From Anaerolineaceae bacterium (GTDB lineage: Bacteria > Chloroflexota > Anaerolineae > Promineifilales > Promineifilaceae): DNA of 64,000 bases. The notes beneath the pieces are model-generated. The model did no database searches and was not told the origin of the DNA. It was given only the letters and a program-made list of their open reading frames with translations. The stretch covers positions 24,836 to 88,835 of the forward strand of contig PABI01000088.1 in the NCBI GenBank assembly GCA_002699125.1, given 5' to 3'. Positions 54,637 to 62,879 of this stretch are shown one piece after another (position 1 is the stretch's first letter; each line of letters opens with the position of its first letter). The translations under genes and the position numbers were made by a program.

Positions 54637-55086
54637 TCAGCTCAAGCGGAAGAGCGGGCGATCCCAGGGAATGCCCAAGAAAATAAGCACCATAGTTACC
54701 GTGAAATAAATGGCGATGCTCCGAAACTTCCCGGTATCATCCGGCGCTCGTTTTGCCAGAACACGAGCCACATGGGCCAATACTAAGGCAACGACCATAA
54801 TGAGCAAATGCTCAACGGCAAAAAAGCGTAGCCCGCTGTTAGCCATCGCCGCCCCAAAATCTTCAAACGCGACCTCAGTTACAGGGCTAAGAAACAGGTA
54901 AAGAATGAGGCCCAAAAGAAATTGTATGTCCATAGAGATTGTAAAAATCAGGCTCAGCCGATTGTCTAAGAGGGTCCATTCTTTCTTCTGCGTCCAGCCG
55001 ATAAATGCGCGAACAATTGCGGCTAACCCGGCCAAGACAATGACCCAGCGCAGAATGTTATGAATAATGATAATTGGTGTGTACAC
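54637..55086 (-). CDS. Four-helix membrane protein, possible b-type cytochrome-like
   Basis: A 149-residue protein with four hydrophobic helices (about 8-27, 45-68, 83-107, 122-142). His residues near helix ends (IIHNILRW, AVEHLLIM, LAHVARV) resemble haem-ligand placement in small cytochrome-b-like proteins. The GTG start follows AAGGAAG. Function is unproven. Confidence 0.6.
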   Translation of the reverse strand: MYTPIIIIHNILRWVIVLAGLAAIVRAFIGWTQKKEWTLLDNRLSLIFTISMDIQFLLGLILYLFLSPVTEVAFEDFGAAMANSGLRFFAVEHLLIMVVALVLAHVARVLAKRAPDDTGKFRSIAIYFTVTMVLIFLGIPWDRPLFRLS

Positions 55087-55225
55087 AATTCTTCCTTTTA
55101 TCTTTTAGATTAACTTGTCCTGTTGACGCTTCTTAACGGGCAGCAGTGTATTGTAGTTAGGCCAATCAGTCAACGGCAGCACACATTAGGTGGCCAGATT
55201 TTTGGTTGATAACCTATAACGCCAA

Positions 55226-55248
55226 ACGAGGCCTGCAACAGGCCTCGT
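55226..55248 (-). terminator. ACGAGGCCTG hairpin
   Basis: A perfect 10-base stem with a CAA loop lies downstream of the 55295-56329 gene on its strand. The U-tract is weak, so it may also be a repeat. Confidence 0.6.
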
Positions 55249-55294
55249 CTTGTATCAACAATTCTTCCGGGCACACGTGCGGTTCGCTTCCCTG

Positions 55295-56329
55295 TTAGCT
55301 GGCTACGCGATCCAGCTCCTCATACCGGACGCCCGTAAGCTGCTCCGAAATCTGCCACAGACGACGGGCATCTGCTTCATTATGGGACGCCTCACTTGAT
55401 TCAACCAAAACCGGATAGCCGCGCTGTTCCATAAAACCGCCGGGGCCATAATATTCTCCACCCGTAGCGCGGGGATCAACCGCAGCGCGAATCGTGGGCA
55501 ATGCGCCCATGTCGGCACTTTGCATCAGAGACATCACCAGCGGTCCCAGTAATTTAACATACCAGCGCTCTTCCAGGTGGCGGGCCAGATTGGTTTGGGT
55601 GCCGCCGGGGTGAGCAGCGGTGGCCAGGGCGTCGATACCCAGTTTGTCAAAGCGGCGCTGGAGCTCATAGGTAAAAAGAAGATTGGCTAATTTGGAACGG
55701 CCGTATGCCCCCGTAGCTGAATATCCCTCGCCATCTTTATACATGAGATCGTCAAAATCCATGACCCCCATACGATGCCCGTTGCTGCTCACGTTCACTA
55801 CCCGTGCCCCTGGCGTGTGCAGAATCAAATCCAGCAGCAAACCCGTCAGGGCAAAATGACCCAGGTGATTGGTGCCAAACTGGCGCTCAAAGCCATCTTT
55901 CGTGGTGCCATAGGGAACCATCATAATGCCCGCATTATTCACCAGCACATCCAGGCGGTCATATTTGGCCTTGAAGACAGCGGCGAACGCACGCACAGAA
56001 TCCAGGCTGGCCAGATCAAGCTGCATAATTTCGGCAGGTGCATTGGGAATTTCGGCGATAATTTCGTCCAGGGCAGCCTCTGCCTTTTCCAGGCTGCGGC
56101 AGGCCAGAATCGTTTGTGCCCCTTTGCGAGCAAATTCCTTGGCTGCCTCAAAACCTATGCCGCTGTTCGCGCCGGTCACGATGATCACCTTACCCGTCAG
56201 GTCCGGCATATCTGCCGTTGTCCATACATCATCGGGATCATTTTCTTTGTTTTGACTGCTCACCACTTTATAAATGCCGATGCCTGCCAATAATGCGGCA
56301 AGGCCACCGATCAAACCTTTCTTTTTCAT
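55295..56329 (-). CDS. Membrane-anchored short-chain dehydrogenase (retinol-dehydrogenase-like)
   Basis: A 344-residue SDR with an N-terminal hydrophobic anchor (about 5-21), the cofactor motif TGANSGIGFEAAK, NNAGI, catalytic Ser in NVSSNGH and YGRSKLAN. The ATG at 56329 follows AGGAG; the frame to 56407 overlaps the upstream gene's end. It is the last of a TetR-SDR-SDR series and closely resembles the next gene, so the two are paralogues. Likely a lipophilic alcohol/ketone substrate. Confidence 0.85.
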   Translation of the reverse strand: MKKKGLIGGLAALLAGIGIYKVVSSQNKENDPDDVWTTADMPDLTGKVIIVTGANSGIGFEAAKEFARKGAQTILACRSLEKAEAALDEIIAEIPNAPAEIMQLDLASLDSVRAFAAVFKAKYDRLDVLVNNAGIMMVPYGTTKDGFERQFGTNHLGHFALTGLLLDLILHTPGARVVNVSSNGHRMGVMDFDDLMYKDGEGYSATGAYGRSKLANLLFTYELQRRFDKLGIDALATAAHPGGTQTNLARHLEERWYVKLLGPLVMSLMQSADMGALPTIRAAVDPRATGGEYYGPGGFMEQRGYPVLVESSEASHNEADARRLWQISEQLTGVRYEELDRVAS

Positions 56330-56369
56330 CAAATACTCCTTTTGCCAGAGGTCAATATCACTTTTCGCC

Positions 56370-57323
56370 TTATGCCGTTTGCTTTTCTTTTTCCGGTGAA
56401 AATTCATAGGTGACCCCGGTCAACTGTTCAGAAATTTCCCAGAACCGCTTGCGTGCCGCATCGTCATACGCTTCACTGTTAGCCTTTTTCTCGTCGGGGT
56501 AACCACGCATATTAAACCAACGCGGGCCGTAAAACACACCGCCCTTGGCGCCTTCGGCCGTCATGCCATACAGCATAGGCAGCACCCCCATTTTGATGTC
56601 TTGGGCCAGGATGGGTTGAATCAGGCGGTACATCAGCGCCTCCAATCTGGTGTCGGACTGCTCAACGCTGTTAGCCTGCAAGTTGCCAATGACAATGCCG
56701 GGGTGAGATGTATTGACAATGGTATTATACCCGGCACTGTTTAGTCGTTTTTGCAGCTCAAAAGTAAAGAAGACGTTGGCCAGCTTGCTCTGCCCATACG
56801 CTGCCCAGCGACTGTATTCTTTTTCCCCCATTAGATCGTCAAAATTAATCGTGCCCGTATAGTTAGCACTGCTGGTGACGTTGTGAATGCGGGCGTTGGG
56901 CGTTTGCCCGATCACATCCAGCAGCAAGCTAGTCAGGGCAAAATGCCCCAGGTGATTAACGCCCAGCTGCATCTCAAAGCCATCGGCCGTTTCCTGGCGG
57001 GGAATGGCCATCACGCCGGCATTGTTCAGCAAAATGTCCAACTGGTCATATTTCGCTTTGAACGCCTCGGCAAACGTCCGCACCGATTCCAGGCTGGCAT
57101 TGTCTAGCTGCATCACGTCCAGCCTGGCGGTGGGGAGTTCTTGCAATACTTCTTCCTTGGCCCTTTCAGCCTTACGCAAATTACGGCAGGCCATCACCAC
57201 CGTTGCCCCATTAGCCGCCATGGCTTTGGTGGATTCAAGCCCCAACCCACTGTTGGCACCGGTGATAACAACAACTTTGCCAGACAAGTCTGGCATATCG
57301 TTTTGTGTCCATTTATTACTCAT
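56370..57323 (-). CDS. Short-chain dehydrogenase (retinol-dehydrogenase-like)
   Basis: A 317-residue cytoplasmic SDR, paralogue of the preceding one: TGANSGLGLEST, NNAGVM, catalytic Ser in NVTSSANY and YGQSKLAN. GAGAG precedes the ATG. An operator-like TGACTGACTAATCA element lies just upstream (57374-57388), resembling the TetR site at 57990-58007, so both SDRs are probably controlled by the TetR protein encoded above. Confidence 0.85.
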   Translation of the reverse strand: MSNKWTQNDMPDLSGKVVVITGANSGLGLESTKAMAANGATVVMACRNLRKAERAKEEVLQELPTARLDVMQLDNASLESVRTFAEAFKAKYDQLDILLNNAGVMAIPRQETADGFEMQLGVNHLGHFALTSLLLDVIGQTPNARIHNVTSSANYTGTINFDDLMGEKEYSRWAAYGQSKLANVFFTFELQKRLNSAGYNTIVNTSHPGIVIGNLQANSVEQSDTRLEALMYRLIQPILAQDIKMGVLPMLYGMTAEGAKGGVFYGPRWFNMRGYPDEKKANSEAYDDAARKRFWEISEQLTGVTYEFSPEKEKQTA

Positions 57324-57373
57324 TTTTTACTCTCCATGTTCGGAACGCGGGCAATCAATACGCGATCCAGATT

Positions 57374-57391
57374 GATTAGTCAGTCATTTTT
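57374..57391 (-). promoter_or_regulatory. Possible second TetR site upstream of the SDR gene
   Basis: The minus-strand sequence TGACTGACTAATCAAT shares the GACTAATCA core of the 57990 operator and lies 50 bases before the SDR start. Confidence 0.45.
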
Positions 57392-57403
57392 AGGCAAAAA
57401 AAT

Positions 57404-57970
57404 TTACGGGGTAACACCGCGCCAGAAGATTTCAAACCCCTGGGCGATGTGTCGCGTGAGGGGCATGTCGGACAGATTGTTTTCAGTGGCGTAGTAAACG
57501 GCCGCTTCCAACTGTGCGTAAAAAATCTGCCCCAAATAAGCTGGAGGCATATCGATCAACACGCCATCGGCAATCCCCTGCACGATCATGTCGTAGGCAA
57601 AAGCCAGCTCGGCCTCCTGGCTTTGCTGCACCTCCTGGCTTACCAGGTTGGACAGCTTCAGCTGGGTCATTAAGCTGTAACGTACGGGAAACCGAACACC
57701 CCAATCAATATGACGAAACCAAATATGCTCCACGCGCTCTTTCAACGCGCCATTTTGTGGATATCCCACCATAATGTGGTCCATCCATTCCTGCTTGAGC
57801 CGCTTGTACACAGCATCAATCAGCACATCTTTGGATTCAAAGTAATTAAACAGCGTTCCCGTGGCCACGCCGGCATGTTTAGCAATGCGTGAAGTCGGTG
57901 TGTTCCAAAATCCCTCTTTAGCGAAAAGGTCAATAGAGGCTTCAAGGAGCTGTTTTTCTTTCTCGTTCAT
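57404..57970 (-). CDS. TetR/AcrR-family repressor
   Basis: A 188-residue regulator with an N-terminal HTH (about 12-48; TSRIAKHAGVATGTLFNYF). The C-terminal helical domain is of the short TetR_C type. It is encoded upstream of two SDR genes with an 80-base gap that holds a related operator. Its own promoter region carries a palindromic site overlapping the -35 box. Confidence 0.87.
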   Translation of the reverse strand: MNEKEKQLLEASIDLFAKEGFWNTPTSRIAKHAGVATGTLFNYFESKDVLIDAVYKRLKQEWMDHIMVGYPQNGALKERVEHIWFRHIDWGVRFPVRYSLMTQLKLSNLVSQEVQQSQEAELAFAYDMIVQGIADGVLIDMPPAYLGQIFYAQLEAAVYYATENNLSDMPLTRHIAQGFEIFWRGVTP

Positions 57971-57977
57971 GGGGCGC

Positions 57978-58007
57978 AGTATATAGCAGATTGACTAATC
58001 AGTCAAT
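57978..58007 (-). promoter_or_regulatory. Promoter with embedded TetR operator
   Basis: Minus-strand TTGACT (58001-58006) and TATACT (57978-57983) have a 17-base spacer. The near-palindrome ATTGACTAATCAGTCAAT (57990-58007) spans the -35 and spacer, so bound repressor would block polymerase. Confidence 0.72.
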
Positions 58008-58082
58008 CTCCATTTTTAGCCACAGATCATCTAACGATTTCGGAGTGATGGCTGCCCTTTCCTGTGCCCTCTGAGGCAAATC

Positions 58083-58910
58083 TTAATCCAGACGCGCGTA
58101 ATCTTTACGGTTCGGTCCACCTGCTTGGGCCAGCCAACGGGCAAACCGGGGCGAAAGGTTATAGATGAAGGTGAGCCATTCCAGGTAGCGCGGCAGCGTG
58201 AGGATTTGCTGCTTTTTGACGATGGCCTTGAGTACGGCCGTTGCCACCCGCTCCGGCGTCAGCGCAGGCAAAAATTGGGTAAACGGCGGCATCCGCTCGT
58301 TGGTCACATGCTTACGAAAAAAATCGGTTCCGGCCACCGCGCCCAGCCGCACGATGGTGGCATTAACGGGAGTGTCAGCCAGTTCTGCGTGCAAAGTTTG
58401 GGTGTAGGCGTCGATAGCGGCTTTGGTGGCGGCGTACGCCGCCGAGGCGCCACCGACAAAAGCCCGACCGGCCACGGAGCCAATGTTGACGATGTGTCCC
58501 CGTCCCGCTGCCTGCATCCGGGGCAGCACTGTTTTGGTGCCAATAATCATCCCATCATAGCCGACCCGCATGGTGCGCTGCGCTTCTTCGACCGTCATGT
58601 CCAGCACATCGGCCCAGCGCACAAAGGCGGCGTTGTGAATAAGGAGATCGATACGGCCGTTTCCCACCCAAATCTCATCGAGCCATGCCTCATACGCCGC
58701 CCGGTCCGTCACATCACAGCGGCTGAGATGAATCTGGCTGGCCGTGGGCAGCTTCATTCTTTCCGCCTCAGCCTTTTCCAGGCTGCTCTGCGAGAAGCCG
58801 CAAGCGTAAACGATGGCACCTTCTTCCGCCAAGGCCTGTGTCATTACCCAGCCAATCCCCTGCGTGCCACCCGTCACCACACAAACCTGATTTTGAAATC
58901 TTAATCCCAT
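58083..58910 (-). CDS. Short-chain dehydrogenase
   Basis: A 275-residue SDR with TGGTQGIGWV, HNAAF, catalytic Ser in NIGSVAG and YAATKAA. More distant from the paralogous pair downstream. Separate unit, 112 bases from the TetR gene. C-terminal helix pair (SPRFARWLAQ) may touch the membrane, as in retinol-dehydrogenase-like and DltE-type SDRs. Confidence 0.83.
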   Translation of the reverse strand: MGLRFQNQVCVVTGGTQGIGWVMTQALAEEGAIVYACGFSQSSLEKAEAERMKLPTASQIHLSRCDVTDRAAYEAWLDEIWVGNGRIDLLIHNAAFVRWADVLDMTVEEAQRTMRVGYDGMIIGTKTVLPRMQAAGRGHIVNIGSVAGRAFVGGASAAYAATKAAIDAYTQTLHAELADTPVNATIVRLGAVAGTDFFRKHVTNERMPPFTQFLPALTPERVATAVLKAIVKKQQILTLPRYLEWLTFIYNLSPRFARWLAQAGGPNRKDYARLD

Positions 58911-58921
58911 CGTGCCCTCTG

Positions 58922-58980
58922 TTTTAACGCAGAGACACAGAGGTGCAGAGCAAATCTGCGCAATCTGTGTAATCTGCGGC
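58922..58980. repeat. 'cgcagag ... aatctgcg' dispersed repeat, copy 4
   Basis: aacgcagagacacagaggtgcagag followed by aaatctgcgcaatctgtgtaatctgcgg; the same unit as at 30264, 31509 and 35237. Confidence 0.7.
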
Positions 58981-58982
58981 TG

Positions 58983-59405
58983 CTATTCTCCATGGAGCGT
59001 CACGACCAGACGACGGCTGCCGCCACGATTGCGATGTTCGCACAAATAAATGCCTTGCCAGGTACCCAGGTGGAAACGGCCGTCTTTCACCGGCACCGTC
59101 ACTGAACTGCCCAACAACACGGCTTTAATGTGAGCGGGCATGTCGTCCGGCCCTTCGTCAGTGTGGACAAAATAAGGCGCATCTTCCGGGGCCAGCTCGT
59201 TAAAATGGCGCTCCATATCTTGCCGCACTGTGGGATCTGCGTTTTCGTTAAGCGCCAGCGAAGCCGAAGTGTGTTGAATAAAAACGTGCGCCAGCCCAAC
59301 GCGAAAATCGCGCAATTCCGGCAGCTGTTGGCTAATTTCGGCCGTTACCAGATGAAATCCTCGGCTGCGCGCCTCCAATCGAATCTCTTTTTGTATCCAT
59401 CCCAT
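58983..59405 (-). CDS. YjbQ/UPF0047 protein
   Basis: A 140-residue member of the YjbQ family, sometimes named secondary thiamine-phosphate synthase. Typical residues are QHTSASLALNENAD, HFNELAP, DDMPAHIKAVLLGSS and GTWQGIYLCEHRNRG; the His/Glu/Asp set would bind a metal. It is divergent from iorA1. Biological role is still unclear in the family. Confidence 0.9.
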   Translation of the reverse strand: MGWIQKEIRLEARSRGFHLVTAEISQQLPELRDFRVGLAHVFIQHTSASLALNENADPTVRQDMERHFNELAPEDAPYFVHTDEGPDDMPAHIKAVLLGSSVTVPVKDGRFHLGTWQGIYLCEHRNRGGSRRLVVTLHGE

Positions 59406-59535
59406 AAGTACATCTCCACAAAAAGCTGTGCAAGTCAGTTAAAAAAGAAATGAATCTTTGCAATAGTTGTGCAATAAGTGTTCATTCTGTGCTAGAATAA
59501 CCGTATCTAACAATCTTACTTGGGATCAATAAAAC

Positions 59536-60024
59536 ATGAAACTAACTATTAACGGAACAGAATATGACATTGCCGAGGAGCCACCCCGGCCCCTGTTGTG
59601 GGTACTGCGCGATGAGCTGGGGCTGACCGGCACCAAATTTGGCTGCGGCGTGGGCATTTGCGGGGCCTGCACGGTGCATATCAATGGCGAGGCAGTGCGC
59701 AGCTGCGTGACGCCGCTCACGCAGGTCGATGGTGCGGTACGCACCGTTGAAGGGCTCCACACCGTGGCGGCCAATGGCACCATCGAACTTCACCCGGTAC
59801 AGCAGGCGTTTTTGGAAGACCAGGTGCCGCAGTGCAGCTGGTGCATGAGCGGCCAGATGATGACTGCCGCCGCTTTCCTGGCGCAAAACTCAGCTCCCAA
59901 TGAAGACGAAATCGTGGAGGCAATGCGCCATAATTACTGCCGCTGTGGCTGCTATCATCGTATCAAAGGTGCGGTGGCCAAAGCGGCGGTGCAGTTAGCC
60001 TCATTGGAGGAAACGGCCGTATGA
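59536..60024 (+). CDS. iorA: Isoquinoline 1-oxidoreductase-type [2Fe-2S] small subunit, copy 1
   Basis: Electron-transfer subunit of a molybdenum hydroxylase, 162 residues. The plant-type cluster ligands are in CGVGICGACT...RSC (about 36-56), and the second cluster in CSWCMSGQ and CRCGCYHRI (about 97-144). It overlaps the large subunit gene by 4 bases (ATGA) and ends in an octamer-coded ETAV. No FAD subunit is present, matching IorAB-type two-subunit enzymes. Confidence 0.9.
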   Translation: MKLTINGTEYDIAEEPPRPLLWVLRDELGLTGTKFGCGVGICGACTVHINGEAVRSCVTPLTQVDGAVRTVEGLHTVAANGTIELHPVQQAFLEDQVPQCSWCMSGQMMTAAAFLAQNSAPNEDEIVEAMRHNYCRCGCYHRIKGAVAKAAVQLASLEETAV

Positions 60025-62207
60025 CCACCCAAAAAACACCTGAAAGCAACGTCAAAAAATGGCGTGTCTCCCGCCGCGGTTTCCTGATTGGGCTGGGGGC
60101 CACCGTTGCCGCTGTGGCCGTGGGCGTGCCGATCGGGCTGCCGCGCGCCCGCCTGGCCATCGCCGATTTTATTGCCGAAGGCGGCTCCTTTGGCGGCGTC
60201 AATGCCCCACCGACCAGCTGGTTTGAAATCACCGCCGATAATCGCATCCGCTTCTTCAACCCCAAAGTGGAGATGGGTCAGGGCGTGCACACGTCACTCA
60301 CCCAAATTGCCGCCGAAGAGCTGGAAGTGGATTGGGAACAAATTGAAGTAGTGCAGGCAGGCACGGCCCAAGGGCTGAACGACAGCATGGGCACAGGCAA
60401 CAGCAACTCGGTTTCCAGCACGTTCACCCCTATTCGCGAGGCCGCCGCCACCCTGCGCGAACTGCTGCGCAGTGAAGCGGCCAATCAGTTAGGCGTGTCT
60501 GCGGCCAGCCTCTCTGTGGCTGCGGGTACCTTCACCGCCAACGATGATCCGAGCAAATCAATCACTTACGGCAAGGTAGTGGCCAATGCTGACGTCGCCA
60601 GCTGGGAAATCCCCGAAGAAGCGCCCGCGCTGAAGCCCGCCAGCGAATTCCGCTATGTGGGCCAGGCAACGCCCCGGATTGATTTTCAAAGCAAGCTCAC
60701 CGGCGCAGCCAAATATGGCTTTGACATGCGCCTGCCCAACATGCTGTACGGCGCGGTGGCCCGTCCCCGCACCATCGAAGGCAAGCTAACCCGTGTGGCC
60801 GCCGGCGAAGCGCCGAATCGGCCCGGCGTCATCGCTGTGGTGGCAGAGGATGATTTTGCCGGCGTCGCCGCCGAATCCCGCCTGCAAGCGTACGCCGGTG
60901 TGGGCAATTTGGACCTGGAGTGGGAAGACGGCCGTCTCTGGCAGCAGTCTGAAATTGACGAGATTGTCACCGTGGGCAACGGTACCCGCGTCGTGGCTCA
61001 AAAAGATGGTGATGTGGACGATTTGCTTGAAGGTGACGTGCTCACGGCCGAGTTCCGCACGCCGCTGGCCGCCCACGCCCACCTGGAACCGCAAGCAGCG
61101 CTGGTAGACGTGCAGGCCGACAAAGTGACGGCCTGGGTCTCCACCCAGGCAGCGTACGTGGTGCGCAGCGAGCTGGCAAGCGTGCTGGATATGGATGAAG
61201 AGCAGGTAGAGGTAATTCCCACCTACCTGGGTGGCGGTTTTGGCCGAAAGCTGAATGTTGAATCGGCACGGGAAGCGGCCATCTTGTCCAAAGCAGCCGG
61301 GCGACCCGTGCACGTAGGCTGGAACCGCACCGAAGATATGCGTTACGGTTTTTTCCGACCATCCACGCATCATGTGATGAAGGGGCGGTTGGCTGAGAAC
61401 GGCCGTATCCAGGCCCTGCAGCACGAAATTGCCAGCGGCGATGTGCTCTTCTCCTTCTTCCCCGGCATCGCTTCTGCCATTGTGGGCGCTGATTTTGGCG
61501 CGTACCGCGGCGCCCGGCTGGAATATGATGGCATCCCCAACCGCCAGATGGTGAGCTATCGCACGCCGCTGCCCGTGCCCACGGGACCCTGGCGCGGCCT
61601 GGGTTTGCTGGCTAGTACCTTTGCCATCGAAAGCTTTATGGACGATCTGGCTCACGCCGCCGGGATTGACCCGCTGCAATTCCGCCTGAATCATTTGACC
61701 AACAGCGAACTAAGCGATCGCTTCCGCACCGCCCTGGAAACGGCCGCAGAGATGGCCAACTGGGGCGGCAATCTGCCAGAAGGGCACGCGCATGGTCTGG
61801 CGATCAATATCGACGCCAAGACGGTTGTGGCTCAGATTGCCGAGGTTTCTGTGGAAGCGGACCAAATTCGGGTGCACAATGTTTACTGCGCCATGGATCC
61901 CGGCTTTGTGATTAATCCGGATGGGGCAACGGCCCAGGCCCAAGGGGCCATCGTGATGGGGCTTAGCTCCACCTTTTTTGAGGAAATCACGGTGAAGGAT
62001 AGCGTCATCGAGGCGGCCAACTTTGACCGATACCCATTGCTAACGATTAAGGAAACGCCAAATATTCAGGTGAAGCTGCTGCCAAGTGGTGAGGAACCGT
62101 TTGGGATTGGCGAACCGCCCATCGGCCCCATTGCTGCGGCCGTGGGCAACGGCGTCTTTGCGCTAACCGGCCAGCGGCTAACGCGCCTGCCGCTGCGGTT
62201 AAGCTAA
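60021..62207 (+). CDS. iorB: Isoquinoline 1-oxidoreductase-type molybdopterin large subunit, copy 1
   Basis: Catalytic molybdenum-cofactor subunit, 728 residues, of a periplasmic or surface aldehyde/heteroaromatic hydroxylase. The N-terminus carries a twin-arginine signal (SRRGFLIG, then a hydrophobic stretch), so the folded IorAB complex is probably exported by Tat. Conserved parts include FNPKVEMGQGVHTSL, GGGFGRKLNVE, GPWRGLG and GEPPIGPIAAAVGN. Substrate could be an N-heterocycle or aldehyde. A tandem paralogous pair follows. Confidence 0.9.
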   Translation: MTTQKTPESNVKKWRVSRRGFLIGLGATVAAVAVGVPIGLPRARLAIADFIAEGGSFGGVNAPPTSWFEITADNRIRFFNPKVEMGQGVHTSLTQIAAEELEVDWEQIEVVQAGTAQGLNDSMGTGNSNSVSSTFTPIREAAATLRELLRSEAANQLGVSAASLSVAAGTFTANDDPSKSITYGKVVANADVASWEIPEEAPALKPASEFRYVGQATPRIDFQSKLTGAAKYGFDMRLPNMLYGAVARPRTIEGKLTRVAAGEAPNRPGVIAVVAEDDFAGVAAESRLQAYAGVGNLDLEWEDGRLWQQSEIDEIVTVGNGTRVVAQKDGDVDDLLEGDVLTAEFRTPLAAHAHLEPQAALVDVQADKVTAWVSTQAAYVVRSELASVLDMDEEQVEVIPTYLGGGFGRKLNVESAREAAILSKAAGRPVHVGWNRTEDMRYGFFRPSTHHVMKGRLAENGRIQALQHEIASGDVLFSFFPGIASAIVGADFGAYRGARLEYDGIPNRQMVSYRTPLPVPTGPWRGLGLLASTFAIESFMDDLAHAAGIDPLQFRLNHLTNSELSDRFRTALETAAEMANWGGNLPEGHAHGLAINIDAKTVVAQIAEVSVEADQIRVHNVYCAMDPGFVINPDGATAQAQGAIVMGLSSTFFEEITVKDSVIEAANFDRYPLLTIKETPNIQVKLLPSGEEPFGIGEPPIGPIAAAVGNGVFALTGQRLTRLPLRLS

Positions 62208-62217
62208 ACCAAAGCAA

Positions 62218-62267
62218 GCATCTTCAGGCTTGTACTTCGATTTCGCTTAGTGCAAGTCTGAAGATGC
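62218..62267. terminator. GCATCTTCAG inverted repeat after iorB copy 1
   Basis: GCATCTTCAGgCTTG pairs with CAAGtCTGAAGATGC around a 20-base loop. No clear T-run, so it is either a weak terminator or a dispersed repeat separating the two iorAB units. Confidence 0.55.
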
Positions 62268-62390
62268 GCATAAGAACTCATTTAGATCATACGCTGTCTG
62301 TGCCCGTAACATTGGCTTCATGTTAAAATAACCTGGCTTGGCATGAACCAAATAGTTTTCACCATCTATCTTACAGGGAACGGGCAATTT

Positions 62391-62879
62391 ATGAAGCTAA
62401 AGATCAATGGCACAGAGTACGAGGTTGCCGACGATCCGCCGCGCCCCCTACTTTGGGTGCTGCATGATGAATTGGGGTTGATCGGTACCAAATATGGCTG
62501 CGGTGTGGGTATTTGCGGCATCTGCACCATCCTCATCGACGGCAAAGCTGTACGCAGCTGCGTCACACCAATCACCAACGTCACGGGGGAAATTCGCACC
62601 ATTGAAGGCTTGGCCACTGTGGCCAACGATGGCTCGCGGGTGCTGCATCCCGTGCAGCAAGCCTTTCTGGAAGACCAGGTGCCGCAATGCGGCTGGTGCA
62701 TGAGCGGCCAAATGATGGCCGCCGCTGCCTTTCTCGAACAAAATCCTGCCCCCAGCGAGACCGAAATTGCAGACGCCATGAACCGTATTTACTGTCGCTG
62801 CGGCTGCTACCATCGCATTAAGGGTGCCGTGGCCAAAGCGGCGGAACAAATGGCGGTGGGGGAGAAAACGGCCGTATGA
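62391..62879 (+). CDS. iorA: Isoquinoline 1-oxidoreductase-type [2Fe-2S] small subunit, copy 2
   Basis: A 162-residue paralogue of the 59536 gene, collinear along its length: CGVGICGICT...RSC and CGWCMSGQ...CRCGCYHRI ligands. ATG 62391 (MKLKINGTEYEV) gives the same N-terminus as copy 1; the longer frame at 62343 is not conserved. It overlaps iorB copy 2 by 4 bases and ends in KTAV, coded by an octamer. Confidence 0.9.
   Translation: MKLKINGTEYEVADDPPRPLLWVLHDELGLIGTKYGCGVGICGICTILIDGKAVRSCVTPITNVTGEIRTIEGLATVANDGSRVLHPVQQAFLEDQVPQCGWCMSGQMMAAAAFLEQNPAPSETEIADAMNRIYCRCGCYHRIKGAVAKAAEQMAVGEKTAV

Noticed and set aside
58125..58904. 259-codon plus-strand frame over the 58083-58910 SDR gene
   Set aside because: The minus strand carries the TGGTQGIG and YAATK motifs; the plus frame has no recognisable protein features.
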